From: Modicisalibacter sp049808615
GTDB taxonomy: Bacteria; Pseudomonadota; Gammaproteobacteria; Pseudomonadales; Halomonadaceae
Reading direction: 5' to 3'
DNA: 64,000 bases
Assembly (NCBI RefSeq): GCF_049808615.1
Contig: NZ_JBNCAN010000001.1
Span: 186,001 to 250,000 of the forward strand
Shown here: positions 8,247-16,495 of the stretch, one piece after another
Position numbering within the stretch: the stretch's first letter is position 1
Layout of the letters: each line of letters opens with the position of its first letter
Program-made: the position numbers and the translations under genes
Notes under the pieces: model-generated
Database searches by the model: none
What the model was told of the DNA's origin: nothing
Seen by the model: only the letters and a program-made list of their open reading frames with translations

Positions 8247-8258
8247 TCAACCATTAAA

Positions 8259-10016
8259 TCAGTAAGTCAGTACCGCCTGGTCGTCCCCTGCAAAACGCTG
8301 CTTGTTGCGGTAGGGATAGACATCGATCACTTGGCCTGCCTTGATGGCATTTTGTAGGCCCTGCCAGTACTCCGCCTCGAAGAGCTCGGGATGCAGGTCA
8401 AGAAACAGGCGGCGTAACTTGATGTCGGCGAACAGGAACGGACCGAATTCTTCGGGGAAAATATCATTGGGGCCGACCGAGTACCACGGTTCGTCCATCA
8501 TCTCCTGCTCGGGATAGCGCGCTTCGGGAATGCGTCTGAAGTTGCATTGGGTGAGATAGCAGATTTCATCGTAGTCATAGAACACTACTCGTCCATGGCG
8601 AGTGACCCCGAAGTTCTTGAGCAGCATATCGCCAGGAAAGATATTCGCTGCCGCCATCTGTTTGATGGCGTTGCCGTAATCCTTGAGTACCGCCCGGGTT
8701 TCCTGCTCCTCACTCTGTTCCAGATAGAGGTTGAGCGGCATCATCATGCGCTCTGTATAGCAGTGCTTGATGAGTACCTTGTCATCGCGTAGCTCCACGG
8801 TGGACGGCGCCACCTCGAGCAGCTCCGCCAGACACTCTGGATCGAAGTGATCCTTGCGGGCGATGAAGTTGGAAAACTCCTGGGTATCCGCCATGCGCCC
8901 CACGCGATCGTGGCGCTTGACCAGACGATACTTCTCCCGCACGTTCTCGTGACTCATCGCCTTGGAGGGATCGAAGCGATCCTTGATGATCTTGAACACT
9001 ATTCGGTAGGACGGCAACACGAACACCGCCATGACCATGCCGCGTACTCCCGGGGCGATGATGAAACGATCCTGGCGCTTGGCCATGTGATGGTTCAACG
9101 CCCGGAAAAACTCCGTCTTGCCGTGCTTGAAGAAGCCAATGGCCGAGTAGAGCTCCCCCTCCGGCTTGTCTGGCATCAGTTGCTGCAGATAACCCACGAA
9201 CTCGCCGGGCACCGCCACATCGACCTGAAAATAGGCGCGAGTAAAGGAGAAGATGATCGATATCTCGACTGGCTCGATGATCACCGTATCCAGCCGCACG
9301 CCCCTTTCATCGCCTTGGAACTCATCGTGCACGATGGGCAGGACCAGAGGCACCTGCAAGTCAGCGCCACTGAGCCGCCCCACCAGATAAGCGCCCTTGT
9401 TGCGATAAAACACGCTCTCGAGCAGTTCGATCTGCGCATCCGGGGCGTCGCGCAACGCCTCGGGCAAATGCGTATTCAGAAAGCCACTACCCAGGTCGGT
9501 GTCACGCTCGAGATCGTCGAAAAGGGTATCCAGGGGGGCCTCGTTGAGCGCCCAGTACAGCGCTCCTTTCCAGTCGCCCTCCACCGGCCGTCGGCGTGTC
9601 AGCTCGATATCCGAGCGACGGGCGGCGTGGCTTCGCGAGCTGTAAACGAACATCCAGTCATTGCGGATATGGCGATGATGAAAGATCGAACAGAACAGCG
9701 AATTGAAATAGGTCTCGGCCAGTTCATAATCCAGGCGCTGATCGATCAGCTCGGCGTAATGCTGCTTGGCTTCGCGCCAGTTTTCGCAGTGGGTGAGTTC
9801 CTCGTTTTCGAAGGAGCGCCTGAGTCGCGAAAGCGTTTGTTCGACCTTCACATCATAGAGGTTGATGCGTGCCGCAGACGCTTGCTGTGCGTCGCGCCAA
9901 GCCGCCTCAGCAAAACGGCGGCGAGCATCGCTGGTGATTTGCTTAAAGCGTGAGCGGTATTCATCGAAGCCATGCAGGATGGTGGCAGCGATGCGATAGG
10001 CAGGGGACACTTTCAT
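8259..10016 (-). CDS. aceK: Isocitrate dehydrogenase kinase/phosphatase AceK
   Basis: A 585-residue bifunctional enzyme that phosphorylates and dephosphorylates isocitrate dehydrogenase, setting flux between the TCA cycle and the glyoxylate shunt. Seen: the conserved block APGVRGMVMAVF followed by KIIKDRF, KRHDRVGRMADTQEF, and the kinase segment ANIFPGDMLLKNFGVTRHGR followed by VVFYDYDEICYLT. Length matches the family (about 575-600). I chose ATG 10014-10016 (MKVSPAYRIA); a GTG five codons upstream is possible. It is not linked to aceA or aceB here. The sirtuin gene follows closely; both act on central-metabolism enzymes, which may be coincidence. Confidence 0.97.
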   Translation of the reverse strand: MKVSPAYRIAATILHGFDEYRSRFKQITSDARRRFAEAAWRDAQQASAARINLYDVKVEQTLSRLRRSFENEELTHCENWREAKQHYAELIDQRLDYELAETYFNSLFCSIFHHRHIRNDWMFVYSSRSHAARRSDIELTRRRPVEGDWKGALYWALNEAPLDTLFDDLERDTDLGSGFLNTHLPEALRDAPDAQIELLESVFYRNKGAYLVGRLSGADLQVPLVLPIVHDEFQGDERGVRLDTVIIEPVEISIIFSFTRAYFQVDVAVPGEFVGYLQQLMPDKPEGELYSAIGFFKHGKTEFFRALNHHMAKRQDRFIIAPGVRGMVMAVFVLPSYRIVFKIIKDRFDPSKAMSHENVREKYRLVKRHDRVGRMADTQEFSNFIARKDHFDPECLAELLEVAPSTVELRDDKVLIKHCYTERMMMPLNLYLEQSEEQETRAVLKDYGNAIKQMAAANIFPGDMLLKNFGVTRHGRVVFYDYDEICYLTQCNFRRIPEARYPEQEMMDEPWYSVGPNDIFPEEFGPFLFADIKLRRLFLDLHPELFEAEYWQGLQNAIKAGQVIDVYPYRNKQRFAGDDQAVLTY

Positions 10017-10175
10017 GAGGAAGCTTTCCACGGCTCAAAGCATCAGCATGCCCAATGACGATGCGGATTGCGAGACGCAACAAGCCGCTATCGGTATAAC
10101 TGACCGGCGTCATGTTTTACATACCTGGAATGCGTTATGCTGCCGCGCACTTTTTGAGGCAATGGATGTATTCTC

Positions 10176-10298
10176 ATGGAAGCTCCCACTATCACTCATC
10201 CGGGGCGCGATCGGAACGCCGTGCAGGCCACGGCCTGGATACTGAGCCTTTTCGGCACCGCCGTGGGCACGGGCATCCTGTATGGCTTCTTCGGTTGA
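10176..10298 (+). pseudogene. Residual 5' end of a SdaC/HAAAP-type amino-acid permease, stop after 40 codons
   Basis: An ATG-started frame of 40 codons ending in TGA. Its middle (TAWILSLFGTAVGTGIL) closely resembles the first transmembrane helix of hydroxy/aromatic amino-acid permeases such as SdaC, whose N terminus I recall as MWMLGLYGTAIGAGVLFLPINAG. The similarity stops right after GIL: the next residues are YGFFG and a stop. A permease would continue for about 370 more residues, and none is present, so this looks like a deletion scar. Its stop lies 7 nt before the likely truC start, so translation of the remnant may feed truC. It could instead be a genuine one-helix small protein. Confidence 0.55.
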
Positions 10299-10305
10299 TA
10301 TTTCA

Positions 10306-11100
10306 ATGAAGGACGAATCCTTGACGGTCCTTTTTCAGGACGAGTATCTGGTGGCGGTGTACAAGCCTTCGGGGCTACTGGTACACCGCACGGCGCTAGC
10401 CCGGGGCGAGACACGTTTCGCTCTGCAGATCCTGCGGGATCAACTCGGTCAACGTGTCTATCCGGTACATCGTCTGGATCGTCCTACCTCGGGGCTGTTG
10501 TTGTTTGCACTTTCCCCCGGGATGGCCAGTCAGTTGGCGGCGGAGTTCAGCGCTCAACGCGTGCAAAAACGCTATCTGGCGGTGGTGCGGGGCATCGGCC
10601 CCGGGCAGGAACGGATCGATTGGCCACTGCGCGAGGAAGACGGTCACCGGCCCAAGGCCGAGATGCCGGCGCAGCCTGCCTGCACCGAGGTACGCCGACT
10701 GGATAGCGTCGAACTACCGATTCCCATCGATCGCTATCCCCAGGCCCGCTATTCACTGATGGAGGCCCGTCCATTGACGGGGCGACGCCATCAGATTCGG
10801 CGTCATCTATCCCGGCGCGGCTATCCGATCATCGGTGACGCCAAGCACGGCAAGGGCGTGCACAATCGCTTCTTTCGCGAGCGGCTCGATCACCCTCACC
10901 TACTGCTGGCGGCGGTGGGCCTGAGTATTTGGCATCCCGAACATCAGGCGGTGCTACATCTGAGTTCTGCGCTCGATATCGGCATGGGCCGACTGTTCGA
11001 TCGCTTTGGCTGGTCGGGGCATTTGCCAGAAAATATCGTCCATTGGCAAGAGGCCCGATCCGGCCCATCATCGTCGTCATCACCTACCGCACATTCTTGA
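10306..11100 (+). CDS. truC: tRNA pseudouridine synthase TruC-like
   Basis: A 264-residue RluA-family pseudouridine synthase; E. coli TruC modifies U65 in tRNA. Seen: YLVAVYKPSGLLVHR near the start, the catalytic motif HRLDRPTSGLLLFAL with its aspartate, and TGRRHQIRRHLSRRGYPIIGD in the second half. The ATG at 10306 (MKDESLTVLFQDEYL) aligns best with the E. coli start; ATG 10282 would add eight residues. Neither has a clear ribosome binding site, which fits coupling to the short upstream frame ending at 10298. The assignment to TruC over another RluA paralogue is by overall similarity. Confidence 0.88.
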   Translation: MKDESLTVLFQDEYLVAVYKPSGLLVHRTALARGETRFALQILRDQLGQRVYPVHRLDRPTSGLLLFALSPGMASQLAAEFSAQRVQKRYLAVVRGIGPGQERIDWPLREEDGHRPKAEMPAQPACTEVRRLDSVELPIPIDRYPQARYSLMEARPLTGRRHQIRRHLSRRGYPIIGDAKHGKGVHNRFFRERLDHPHLLLAAVGLSIWHPEHQAVLHLSSALDIGMGRLFDRFGWSGHLPENIVHWQEARSGPSSSSSPTAHS

Positions 11101-11133
11101 CAGACTTACAGGCGACAGACGCAGAGAGCCCTC

Positions 11134-11958
11134 ATGAACACCTTTGAACCCGCCCCCATCGCCGACGATTATAGGGTTCGTTTCGGCGGTATTCGCCGCC
11201 TTTACGGCGCTCGGGCCGCAGAACGCTTTCGTCGAGCCCATGTCGTCGTGGCGGGTGTCGGAGGCGTCGGCAGCTGGGCGGTGGAAGCCCTGGCCCGCGC
11301 CGGTATCGGCAAACTGACGCTCATCGATCTCGACGATGTCTGTGTTTCCAATATCAACCGCCAGTTGCATGCCCTGGAGGGCACCATCGGCCGGCCCAAG
11401 GTCGAGGTACTGGCGGAGCGTTGCCGGGCCATCAATCCCGATATCGAAGTAGTCGCCGACAGTGCTTTCGTCACGCCGAACAACCTCGCCGAGCGCATCC
11501 CCGAGAATGCGGACCATGTCATCGATGCCATCGATAGTGTGATTGCCAAGGCGGCATTGATCGCCTGGTGCACGCGCCGCAAGATCCGGCTCACCGTCAC
11601 CGGCGCCGCCGGCGGTCAGACCGATCCTACTCGCATCCGCGTCGCCGATCTGACCCGCACGGAGCACGACCCGCTATTGGCCAAGGTGCGCTCCCGGTTG
11701 CGTCGAGATTTTGGCTTCTCGCGCAACCCGAAAAGACGCTTCGGTGTGGAATGCGTCTATTCTGATGAACAACTGGTCTATCCGGGCAGCGACGGCGAGG
11801 TCTGCCTGCAGAAACCCGGTTCTGGCGAAGCCACCCGGCTCGATTGCGCCAGCGGCTTCGGCGCGGCAACCTTCGTCACCGGCAGCTTCGGCTTCGTTGC
11901 CGCTTCTCGTGCGATGGCACGCCTGGCCGCTTTTCAGGAGTCTTCCGATGATCCATGA
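11134..11958 (+). CDS. tcdA: tRNA threonylcarbamoyladenosine dehydratase TcdA (CsdL)
   Basis: A 274-residue E1-like ATP-dependent enzyme that cyclises t6A to ct6A at position 37 of ANN-decoding tRNAs. Seen: the nucleotide-binding GVGGVGSWAVEALARAGIG near residue 46, the DLDDVCVSNINRQLHA segment typical of the ThiF/E1 fold, and DHVIDAIDSV. ATG 11134 has GAGAG upstream. It follows truC and overlaps the DUF1653 gene by 11 nt, so two tRNA-modification genes sit in a row and may be co-transcribed. The tRNA-Lys made earlier in the window is a known t6A-carrying species. Confidence 0.93.
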   Translation: MNTFEPAPIADDYRVRFGGIRRLYGARAAERFRRAHVVVAGVGGVGSWAVEALARAGIGKLTLIDLDDVCVSNINRQLHALEGTIGRPKVEVLAERCRAINPDIEVVADSAFVTPNNLAERIPENADHVIDAIDSVIAKAALIAWCTRRKIRLTVTGAAGGQTDPTRIRVADLTRTEHDPLLAKVRSRLRRDFGFSRNPKRRFGVECVYSDEQLVYPGSDGEVCLQKPGSGEATRLDCASGFGAATFVTGSFGFVAASRAMARLAAFQESSDDP

Positions 11959-12181
11959 ACATCCCCGTCCGGTGCCGGGCATCTATCGTCATTACAAAGG
12001 GCAGAGCTACGAAGTCATCGGGCTTGCCCATCATAGCGAAACCGAAGAGCCCCTGGTGGTCTATCGTGCGCTGTATGGCGATTACGGCCTGTGGGTGCGC
12101 CCGCTTGCCATGTTCGGCGAGACCGTTGAGGTCCAGGGCGAACCCCTGCCACGCTTCGAGCTGGAAGTGGCCTTTAAGTAG
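11948..12181 (+). CDS. DUF1653 small protein
   Basis: A 77-residue soluble protein that matches the DUF1653 pattern: PVPGIYRHYKGQSYEVIGLAHHSETEE, then LVVYRALYGDYGLWVRPLAMF and a final PRFELE. The family is small, widespread in proteobacteria and of unknown function. The ATG at 11948-11950 lies inside the end of tcdA, giving an 11-nt overlap and probable translational coupling. No membrane segment or signal peptide is visible. Confidence 0.85.
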   Translation: MIHEHPRPVPGIYRHYKGQSYEVIGLAHHSETEEPLVVYRALYGDYGLWVRPLAMFGETVEVQGEPLPRFELEVAFK

Positions 12182-12197
12182 CCCCTCAGCCGTGACG

Positions 12198-12221
12198 ACG
12201 AGCATGAGCTGGCATGCTCGT
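12198..12221. other. Perfect 9-bp hairpin after the tcdA/DUF1653 unit
   Basis: ACGAGCATG (12198-12206), loop AGCTGG, CATGCTCGT (12213-12221). GAAAAAAC follows on the plus strand, not a U-run, so termination is uncertain. It separates the tcdA unit from the esterase gene. Confidence 0.45.
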
Positions 12222-12272
12222 GAAAAAACGACGATGCTGAAGGCTGACTATCGCAGCTCTCAAGGATGATTT

Positions 12273-13814
12273 ATGCCTGCGCTTTCCTTCACCCGATTGG
12301 TTCGCGACCTGATCGCGATCCTGGTACTGCTTCTCAGCGCCTCGGTTCAGGCCGGCACCATCACCAGTGCCACCCTGGATGCTCAAGGCTATCCGGGCTC
12401 CCGGGAGCGCAATTATCAAGTCTACGTGCCCGATAATCTTACCCGGCCCGCTCCCCTGGTCATGGCACTGCATGGCTGCCAGCAAACCCAAGCCGATGTA
12501 CTTGATGACTGGGGCCTCAAAGCAGCGGCGGACCGCTACGGATTCATTCTGGTCGCACCGTTCATCACTAGTTACGACGGGCTACGCAATACCAATTGCT
12601 GGGGCTTCTGGCTGGATCAGCATCAACAGGAGGGCATGGGAGAACCCGAGGATCTGCATCAGATCGCCCTGGCCGTGGAACGCGACTTTGCCATTGATCC
12701 CGAGCGACGCTATATCACCGGGCTCTCTTCCGGTGGCGCCATGACGGTGGTGGCCGCCATCACCCACAACGAATACTGGGCCGCTGCAGCCAGCGCTGCG
12801 GGATTGCCCTATGGCGAGGATGCCGCCTCGGTGTCGCTATCCGGACAGTGCCCCGGATTTGCTACCTTTCATCCGGTAAGTCAAGTGGTCGGCGATATGC
12901 GTGGTGAGCTCGACGACGACTATGCCATTCCGCTACTGGTATTGCAGAACAACGACGACTGCACGGTGATTCAACCTGCTGGGCGCAATCTGAGGGATGC
13001 GCAGCTTGCAGTGTTCGGCGATGAAAGCCACGACACTCCCAACGAGGCACTCGCATCACAGAAGGCCTGCCAACCGTTCCATGAACAGGATTATGCCTGT
13101 CGCCAGTCCCGCTATACCGTGAACAGCGAGCCGACCAGTCGGTCGCTGGTGGAAACAGTCTTCTATGACGGCCCCCTGGCCACGCCTAGCCCCGCGGACA
13201 CTGATAAGGGCCATTACTGGATCGGCGGCGAAAGCGGCAATCAAGGCCGGTGGGCAATACGCCAGGGGCCCAGCTATCCCGACATCATCTGGGACTTTTT
13301 TGAACGTCACCCACGCAATGCTTCATCGCCCCCAGGCGCCCCAAGGATCGTACTCAACGGTGCAAACCCACTGTTGGTACCGTTGAACGCCTCCTACGAC
13401 GACCCGGGCGCGAGCGCCGAGGACACCGAGGATGGCGAAGTGCCCGTCACTACCGATTGCAGCCAGATAGATACCTCTCGGCTCGGCGACTACGCCTGTG
13501 CCTACTCTGCCACCGACAGCGATGGCAACACCACGACCGCTCAGCGCACCGTGCGTGTGTTCGACCCTCAGACACCGAGCGAAACCTGTGCCAGTGTCAC
13601 CGCCTCACCGCGTGGGCATATCAATGCCGGCCGCGCCGTCGCCGGGGGGTTCTTCGGCCTTCGGGCGTTTGCGAAAGCCGATCGCCGGGACATTGGCTTC
13701 GCCTACGATACCTGGTCAAGCGTGACACTCCATGAGGGAGAGCCGGGGCAGTGGTACTTATTACGGCCAGACGCATGTCGCGAGGCTCGAGGTGCCACTG
13801 GGGGGAACGGCTGA
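12273..13814 (+). CDS. Secreted PHB-depolymerase-type esterase with an Ig-like C-terminal region
   Basis: A 513-residue protein. Residues 1-27 are a Sec signal peptide ending SVQA. Residues about 40-340 form an alpha/beta hydrolase of the esterase/PHB depolymerase family: oxyanion region MALHGCQQTQAD near 64, and lipase box GLSSGG with nucleophile Ser152. Residues about 355-435 look like a DUF5011-type Ig-like domain (ASYDDPGASAEDTEDG ... CAYSATDSDGNTTTAQRTV). The last 75 residues (INAGRAVAGGFFGLRAFA onward) are unassigned. It probably hydrolyses an extracellular or periplasmic polyester or ester; the polymer is not provable here. AAGGATG lies just before ATG 12273. Confidence 0.85.
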   Translation: MPALSFTRLVRDLIAILVLLLSASVQAGTITSATLDAQGYPGSRERNYQVYVPDNLTRPAPLVMALHGCQQTQADVLDDWGLKAAADRYGFILVAPFITSYDGLRNTNCWGFWLDQHQQEGMGEPEDLHQIALAVERDFAIDPERRYITGLSSGGAMTVVAAITHNEYWAAAASAAGLPYGEDAASVSLSGQCPGFATFHPVSQVVGDMRGELDDDYAIPLLVLQNNDDCTVIQPAGRNLRDAQLAVFGDESHDTPNEALASQKACQPFHEQDYACRQSRYTVNSEPTSRSLVETVFYDGPLATPSPADTDKGHYWIGGESGNQGRWAIRQGPSYPDIIWDFFERHPRNASSPPGAPRIVLNGANPLLVPLNASYDDPGASAEDTEDGEVPVTTDCSQIDTSRLGDYACAYSATDSDGNTTTAQRTVRVFDPQTPSETCASVTASPRGHINAGRAVAGGFFGLRAFAKADRRDIGFAYDTWSSVTLHEGEPGQWYLLRPDACREARGATGGNG

Positions 13815-13820
13815 TATACT
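13792..13820 (+). promoter_or_regulatory. Candidate purEK promoter
   Basis: A good -10 (TATACT, 13815-13820) begins directly after the esterase stop codon, 17 nt from a poor -35 (GTGCCA). The site is about 70 nt before the purE start. Support rests mostly on the -10. Confidence 0.35.
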
Positions 13821-13889
13821 GCGGCGCTTCTTTCAATGGCCACGCCGACAACCCCGGCCAGCGTTTCGAAAGCGGCAAGCGGAGGACGA

Positions 13890-14396
13890 ATGAGCATACG
13901 GGTAGGTGTCATCATGGGATCGAAATCGGACTGGGCGACCATGCGCCATACCGCCGAGACCCTGGAACAACTGGGAATCGAACATGAGGTCAAGGTTGTG
14001 TCCGCTCATCGTACCCCGGATCTTCTATTCGATTATGCCGCCGGCGCCATCGATCGCGGCCTCGAAGTCATCATCGCCGGCGCCGGTGGTGCGGCCCATC
14101 TACCTGGCATGGCTGCGGCCAAGACCAGCCTGCCGGTGCTGGGTGTCCCGGTACAGTCGAGCATGCTCAGCGGTGTCGATTCCTTGCTGTCGATCGTGCA
14201 AATGCCCGCCGGCATCCCTACCGGCACCCTGGCCATTGGCCGTGCCGGCGCCATCAACGCCGCCCTGCTTGCCGCCGCCATGCTCGGCAACAAGTATCCC
14301 GAGGTGCGAGGAGCACTCGAGCATTATCGCGCCGAACAGACTCGCCAGGTGCTGGATCAGCCCGACCCCAGCCAACAGGATTCACCGGAGGCCTGA
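13890..14396 (+). CDS. purE: N5-carboxyaminoimidazole ribonucleotide mutase PurE
   Basis: A 168-residue class I PurE that moves the carboxylate of N5-CAIR to give CAIR in purine synthesis. Seen: GVIMGSKSDWATM at the N terminus, SAHRTPDLLFDYA with the catalytic histidine, and IAGAGGAAHLPGMAAAKTSLPVLGVPVQS. ATG 13890 is chosen because GGAGG lies 5 nt upstream (13881-13885) and the family motif begins at residue 4. The stop is immediately followed by the purK start, so PurE and PurK form an operon. Confidence 0.98.
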   Translation: MSIRVGVIMGSKSDWATMRHTAETLEQLGIEHEVKVVSAHRTPDLLFDYAAGAIDRGLEVIIAGAGGAAHLPGMAAAKTSLPVLGVPVQSSMLSGVDSLLSIVQMPAGIPTGTLAIGRAGAINAALLAAAMLGNKYPEVRGALEHYRAEQTRQVLDQPDPSQQDSPEA

Positions 14397-15494
14397 ATGA
14401 TGCATATCGGTATCGTCGGTGGCGGCCAGTTGGGCCGCATGATGGCCGAAGCGGGAGCGGGCTTCGATGCCCGCTTCACTTTTCTAGATCCCTCGGACTC
14501 GCCCTGCGCGGCCCTTCACGGCCGTCATATCCAGGCGGATTGGAACGACAATGCCGCTCACGAACGGCTCGTCGTCGATAGCGATGTGGTGACCTTCGAA
14601 TTCGAGAATATCGCCGCCGAGGTCGTGACCCGACTGGCCGAGGATCGTCCCGCCTTTCCTCCCGCCAAGGCCCTGGCAACCGCCCAGGATCGCTGGGCCG
14701 AGAAGTCACTGTTTCGCTCATTGGACATTCCGCTGCCGCCGGTGGCCAAGATCGACAACCAGACCGATCTTGATGCGGCAGTCGCCGAGATCGGCCTGCC
14801 CGCAGTGATCAAGACGCGAACTCTGGGCTACGATGGCAAGGGCCAGAAGTTACTGCGCGAACCCGATGATGTGACCGATGCCTTTGCCGAATTGGGCGCA
14901 GTCCCCTTGGTACTCGAGGGCTTCGTCGATTTCGACCACGAGGTTTCAGTGATCGCGGTGCGGGGTAACGATGGGGAAACCCGGGTATGGCCACTGGTAC
15001 GCAATGAACATCGCCAGGGCATGTTGCACTGCTCCATCCCGGAGCCGGGTCACGCGCTGCAGCCCCTAGCCGAGGATTACGCCAACCGGGTGCTCGCGGA
15101 ACTCGATTATGTCGGGGTCATGGCCTTTGAATTCTTTGTTCAGGATAGTGAGACTCTGCTCGCCAACGAGATCGCCCCTCGTGTCCATAATTCCGGCCAC
15201 TGGACCATCGAGGGTGCCGTAACCAGCCAATTCGAGAATCATTTACGGGCCATCACCGGCCTACCCCTGGGCTGTGTCGAGCGTCTTGCCCCTTGCGCCA
15301 TGCTCAATGTGATCGGCGCCCTCCCCGAGCGTGACGCAGTACTCAAGGTACCCGGTACACGCTGGCACGACTACGGCAAGGCGCCGCGCCCCGGTCGCAA
15401 GATCGGTCATATCACCGTGCTGGCAGCGAACGAAGCACAGCTCGGCGAACGCATCGCCACCGTGGAGAGGCTGCTGGTCAACGATCTGGGCTGA
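14397..15494 (+). CDS. purK: N5-carboxyaminoimidazole ribonucleotide synthase PurK
   Basis: A 365-residue ATP-grasp enzyme making N5-CAIR from AIR, ATP and bicarbonate. Seen: GIVGGGQLGRMMAEAG at the N terminus, VIKTRTLGYDGKGQ (ATP-grasp lysine loop), EVSVIAVRGNDG, and NEIAPRVHNSGHWTIEG with metal ligands. Two consecutive ATGs (14397 and 14400) follow the purE stop, and GGAGG lies 7-10 nt upstream. A strong terminator follows, so the transcription unit ends here. Confidence 0.98.
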   Translation: MMHIGIVGGGQLGRMMAEAGAGFDARFTFLDPSDSPCAALHGRHIQADWNDNAAHERLVVDSDVVTFEFENIAAEVVTRLAEDRPAFPPAKALATAQDRWAEKSLFRSLDIPLPPVAKIDNQTDLDAAVAEIGLPAVIKTRTLGYDGKGQKLLREPDDVTDAFAELGAVPLVLEGFVDFDHEVSVIAVRGNDGETRVWPLVRNEHRQGMLHCSIPEPGHALQPLAEDYANRVLAELDYVGVMAFEFFVQDSETLLANEIAPRVHNSGHWTIEGAVTSQFENHLRAITGLPLGCVERLAPCAMLNVIGALPERDAVLKVPGTRWHDYGKAPRPGRKIGHITVLAANEAQLGERIATVERLLVNDLG

Positions 15495-15513
15495 TCTTGT
15501 TGTTTCTCAATGA

Positions 15514-15546
15514 AAGAAGGCGCCTCCTTTCAGGGGGCGCCTTCTT
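15514..15546. terminator. Strong terminator hairpin between purK and bfr
   Basis: A 14-bp stem with one G-T pair: AAGAAGGCGCCTCC pairs with GGGGGCGCCTTCTT around the loop TTTCA. Pyrimidine-rich sequence follows on the plus strand, and an A-rich stretch precedes it. It sits between the convergent purK and bfr genes, so it may work in both directions. Confidence 0.75.
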
Positions 15547-15585
15547 CGTTACCAATCGTGTCAGCGAATTATCCACGATGTCAGG

Positions 15586-16062
15586 TTATGAGGCTTCGTG
15601 CATCTGCTTCTGCAGATAATTCTCGATACCCACCTTGTCGATCAGTCCTAGTTCGGTCTCGAGCATGTCGATGTGCTCTTCCTCGTCATCGAGGATATGC
15701 CGGAACAAATCGCGACTGACATAATCGCGCACCTGCTCGCAATGGGTAATGGCTTCGATCAGGTCCTTGCGGCCCTTGTGCTCAGCGGCCAGATCGCTCT
15801 CGAGCATTTCACGGGTGTGCTCGCCGATATGCAGTTTGCCAAGATCCTGCAGATTGGGCAGCCCTTCGAGAAAGAGAATGCGCTCGATCAGCTTGTCGGC
15901 GTGATTCATCTCCTCGATAGACTCATCGTATTCCCACTTCGCCAGTGCCTTGAGACCCCAGTCCTTGTACATCTTGGCGTGCAGAAAATACTGATTGATC
16001 GCTACCAGCTCGTTACCGAGCACGGTATTGAGATGTTCGATGACCTTGGCGTCGCCTTTCAT
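15586..16062 (-). CDS. bfr: Bacterioferritin Bfr
   Basis: A 158-residue heme-binding ferritin that oxidises and stores iron in a 24-subunit shell. Seen: the di-iron site glutamates and histidines in NELVAINQYFLHA, EEMNHADKLIERILFLEG (including the axial heme methionine) and LRDEEEHIDMLE-like sequence (HILDDEEEHIDMLETEL). Length is standard. ATG 16060-16062 follows AGGAGATTCCC on the minus strand. It lies downstream of bfd in the same direction, but a promoter and a long inverted repeat in between suggest independent control. Confidence 0.97.
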   Translation of the reverse strand: MKGDAKVIEHLNTVLGNELVAINQYFLHAKMYKDWGLKALAKWEYDESIEEMNHADKLIERILFLEGLPNLQDLGKLHIGEHTREMLESDLAAEHKGRKDLIEAITHCEQVRDYVSRDLFRHILDDEEEHIDMLETELGLIDKVGIENYLQKQMHEAS

Positions 16063-16123
16063 GGGAATCTCCTGACAATTTCTATTGGCGCAGGAAGCGT
16101 GCCCACGCTCTTTTTACGCGCAA

Positions 16124-16153
16124 AGTATCGCTTAAAGTCGAGGAAAAGTCCAA
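16124..16153 (-). promoter_or_regulatory. Candidate bfr promoter
   Basis: On the minus strand: TTGGAC (16148-16153), 18-nt spacer, GATACT (16124-16129). It lies about 60 nt before the bfr start codon. Confidence 0.5.
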
Positions 16154-16182
16154 CGATGCCAAATAGTTATAGAGACAACATC

Positions 16183-16207
16183 GCATTCGACAGGTGTTGT
16201 CGAATGC
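16183..16207. other. Perfect 10-bp inverted repeat between bfd and bfr
   Basis: GCATTCGACA, 5-nt spacer GGTGT, TGTCGAATGC. It sits about 30 nt upstream of the candidate bfr -35 and about 26 nt after the bfd stop. No U-run follows on the minus strand. It may be a protein-binding operator for bfr or an mRNA end structure for bfd. Confidence 0.6.
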
Positions 16208-16232
16208 CAATGAAAGTGAACATCATTACAGG

Positions 16233-16436
16233 CTAGACAGCATAGGCCAGTTCGGGGTCGCCAAACATTTCCCGGGCCAGGGCATCCTGGGTGACTGATT
16301 TGCCCATACAGGCGCATTTGCCACACTGAGTAGCGCAACCGGTCTGCTCACGCACCTCGCGCCAGCTCCTTGCACCTTCGGCGACCACCTGTTGAATGGT
16401 ATGGTCGGAAACACGCTTGCATAGACATACATACAT
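16233..16436 (-). CDS. bfd: Bacterioferritin-associated ferredoxin Bfd
   Basis: A 67-residue 2Fe-2S protein that docks on bacterioferritin and donates electrons to release stored iron. All four ligand cysteines are present in the family spacing: CLC near residues 4-6 and CGKC near 38-41. The start MYVCLCKRVSD matches E. coli Bfd. ATG 16434-16436 follows GAGG at 7-nt spacing. A Fur-type site overlaps its promoter, so it should be induced in iron starvation, when release from Bfr is needed. The bfr gene lies next on the same strand. Confidence 0.95.
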   Translation of the reverse strand: MYVCLCKRVSDHTIQQVVAEGARSWREVREQTGCATQCGKCACMGKSVTQDALAREMFGDPELAYAV

Positions 16437-16463
16437 GGGATTGCCTCACTATCGCCCTGATAG

Positions 16464-16495
16464 TGAATGTAAATGATTCGCATAGGGGATTGCAA
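16464..16495 (-). promoter_or_regulatory. Fur-regulated promoter of bfd
   Basis: On the minus strand: -35 TTGCAA (16490-16495), 17-nt spacer, -10 TTACAT (16467-16472). The segment GCGAATCATTTACATT (16466-16481) matches 12 of 16 bases of the Fur consensus GATAATCATTATCATT and covers the -10, as expected for iron-dependent repression. Confidence 0.7.

Noticed and set aside
8847..9953. 368-codon open frame on the plus strand opposite aceK
   Set aside because: Antisense of a clear aceK; no recognisable domain.
13861..13880. PurR-like palindrome GCGTTTCGAAAGC before purE
   Set aside because: Poor match to the PurR consensus and partly in the purE ribosome-binding region.
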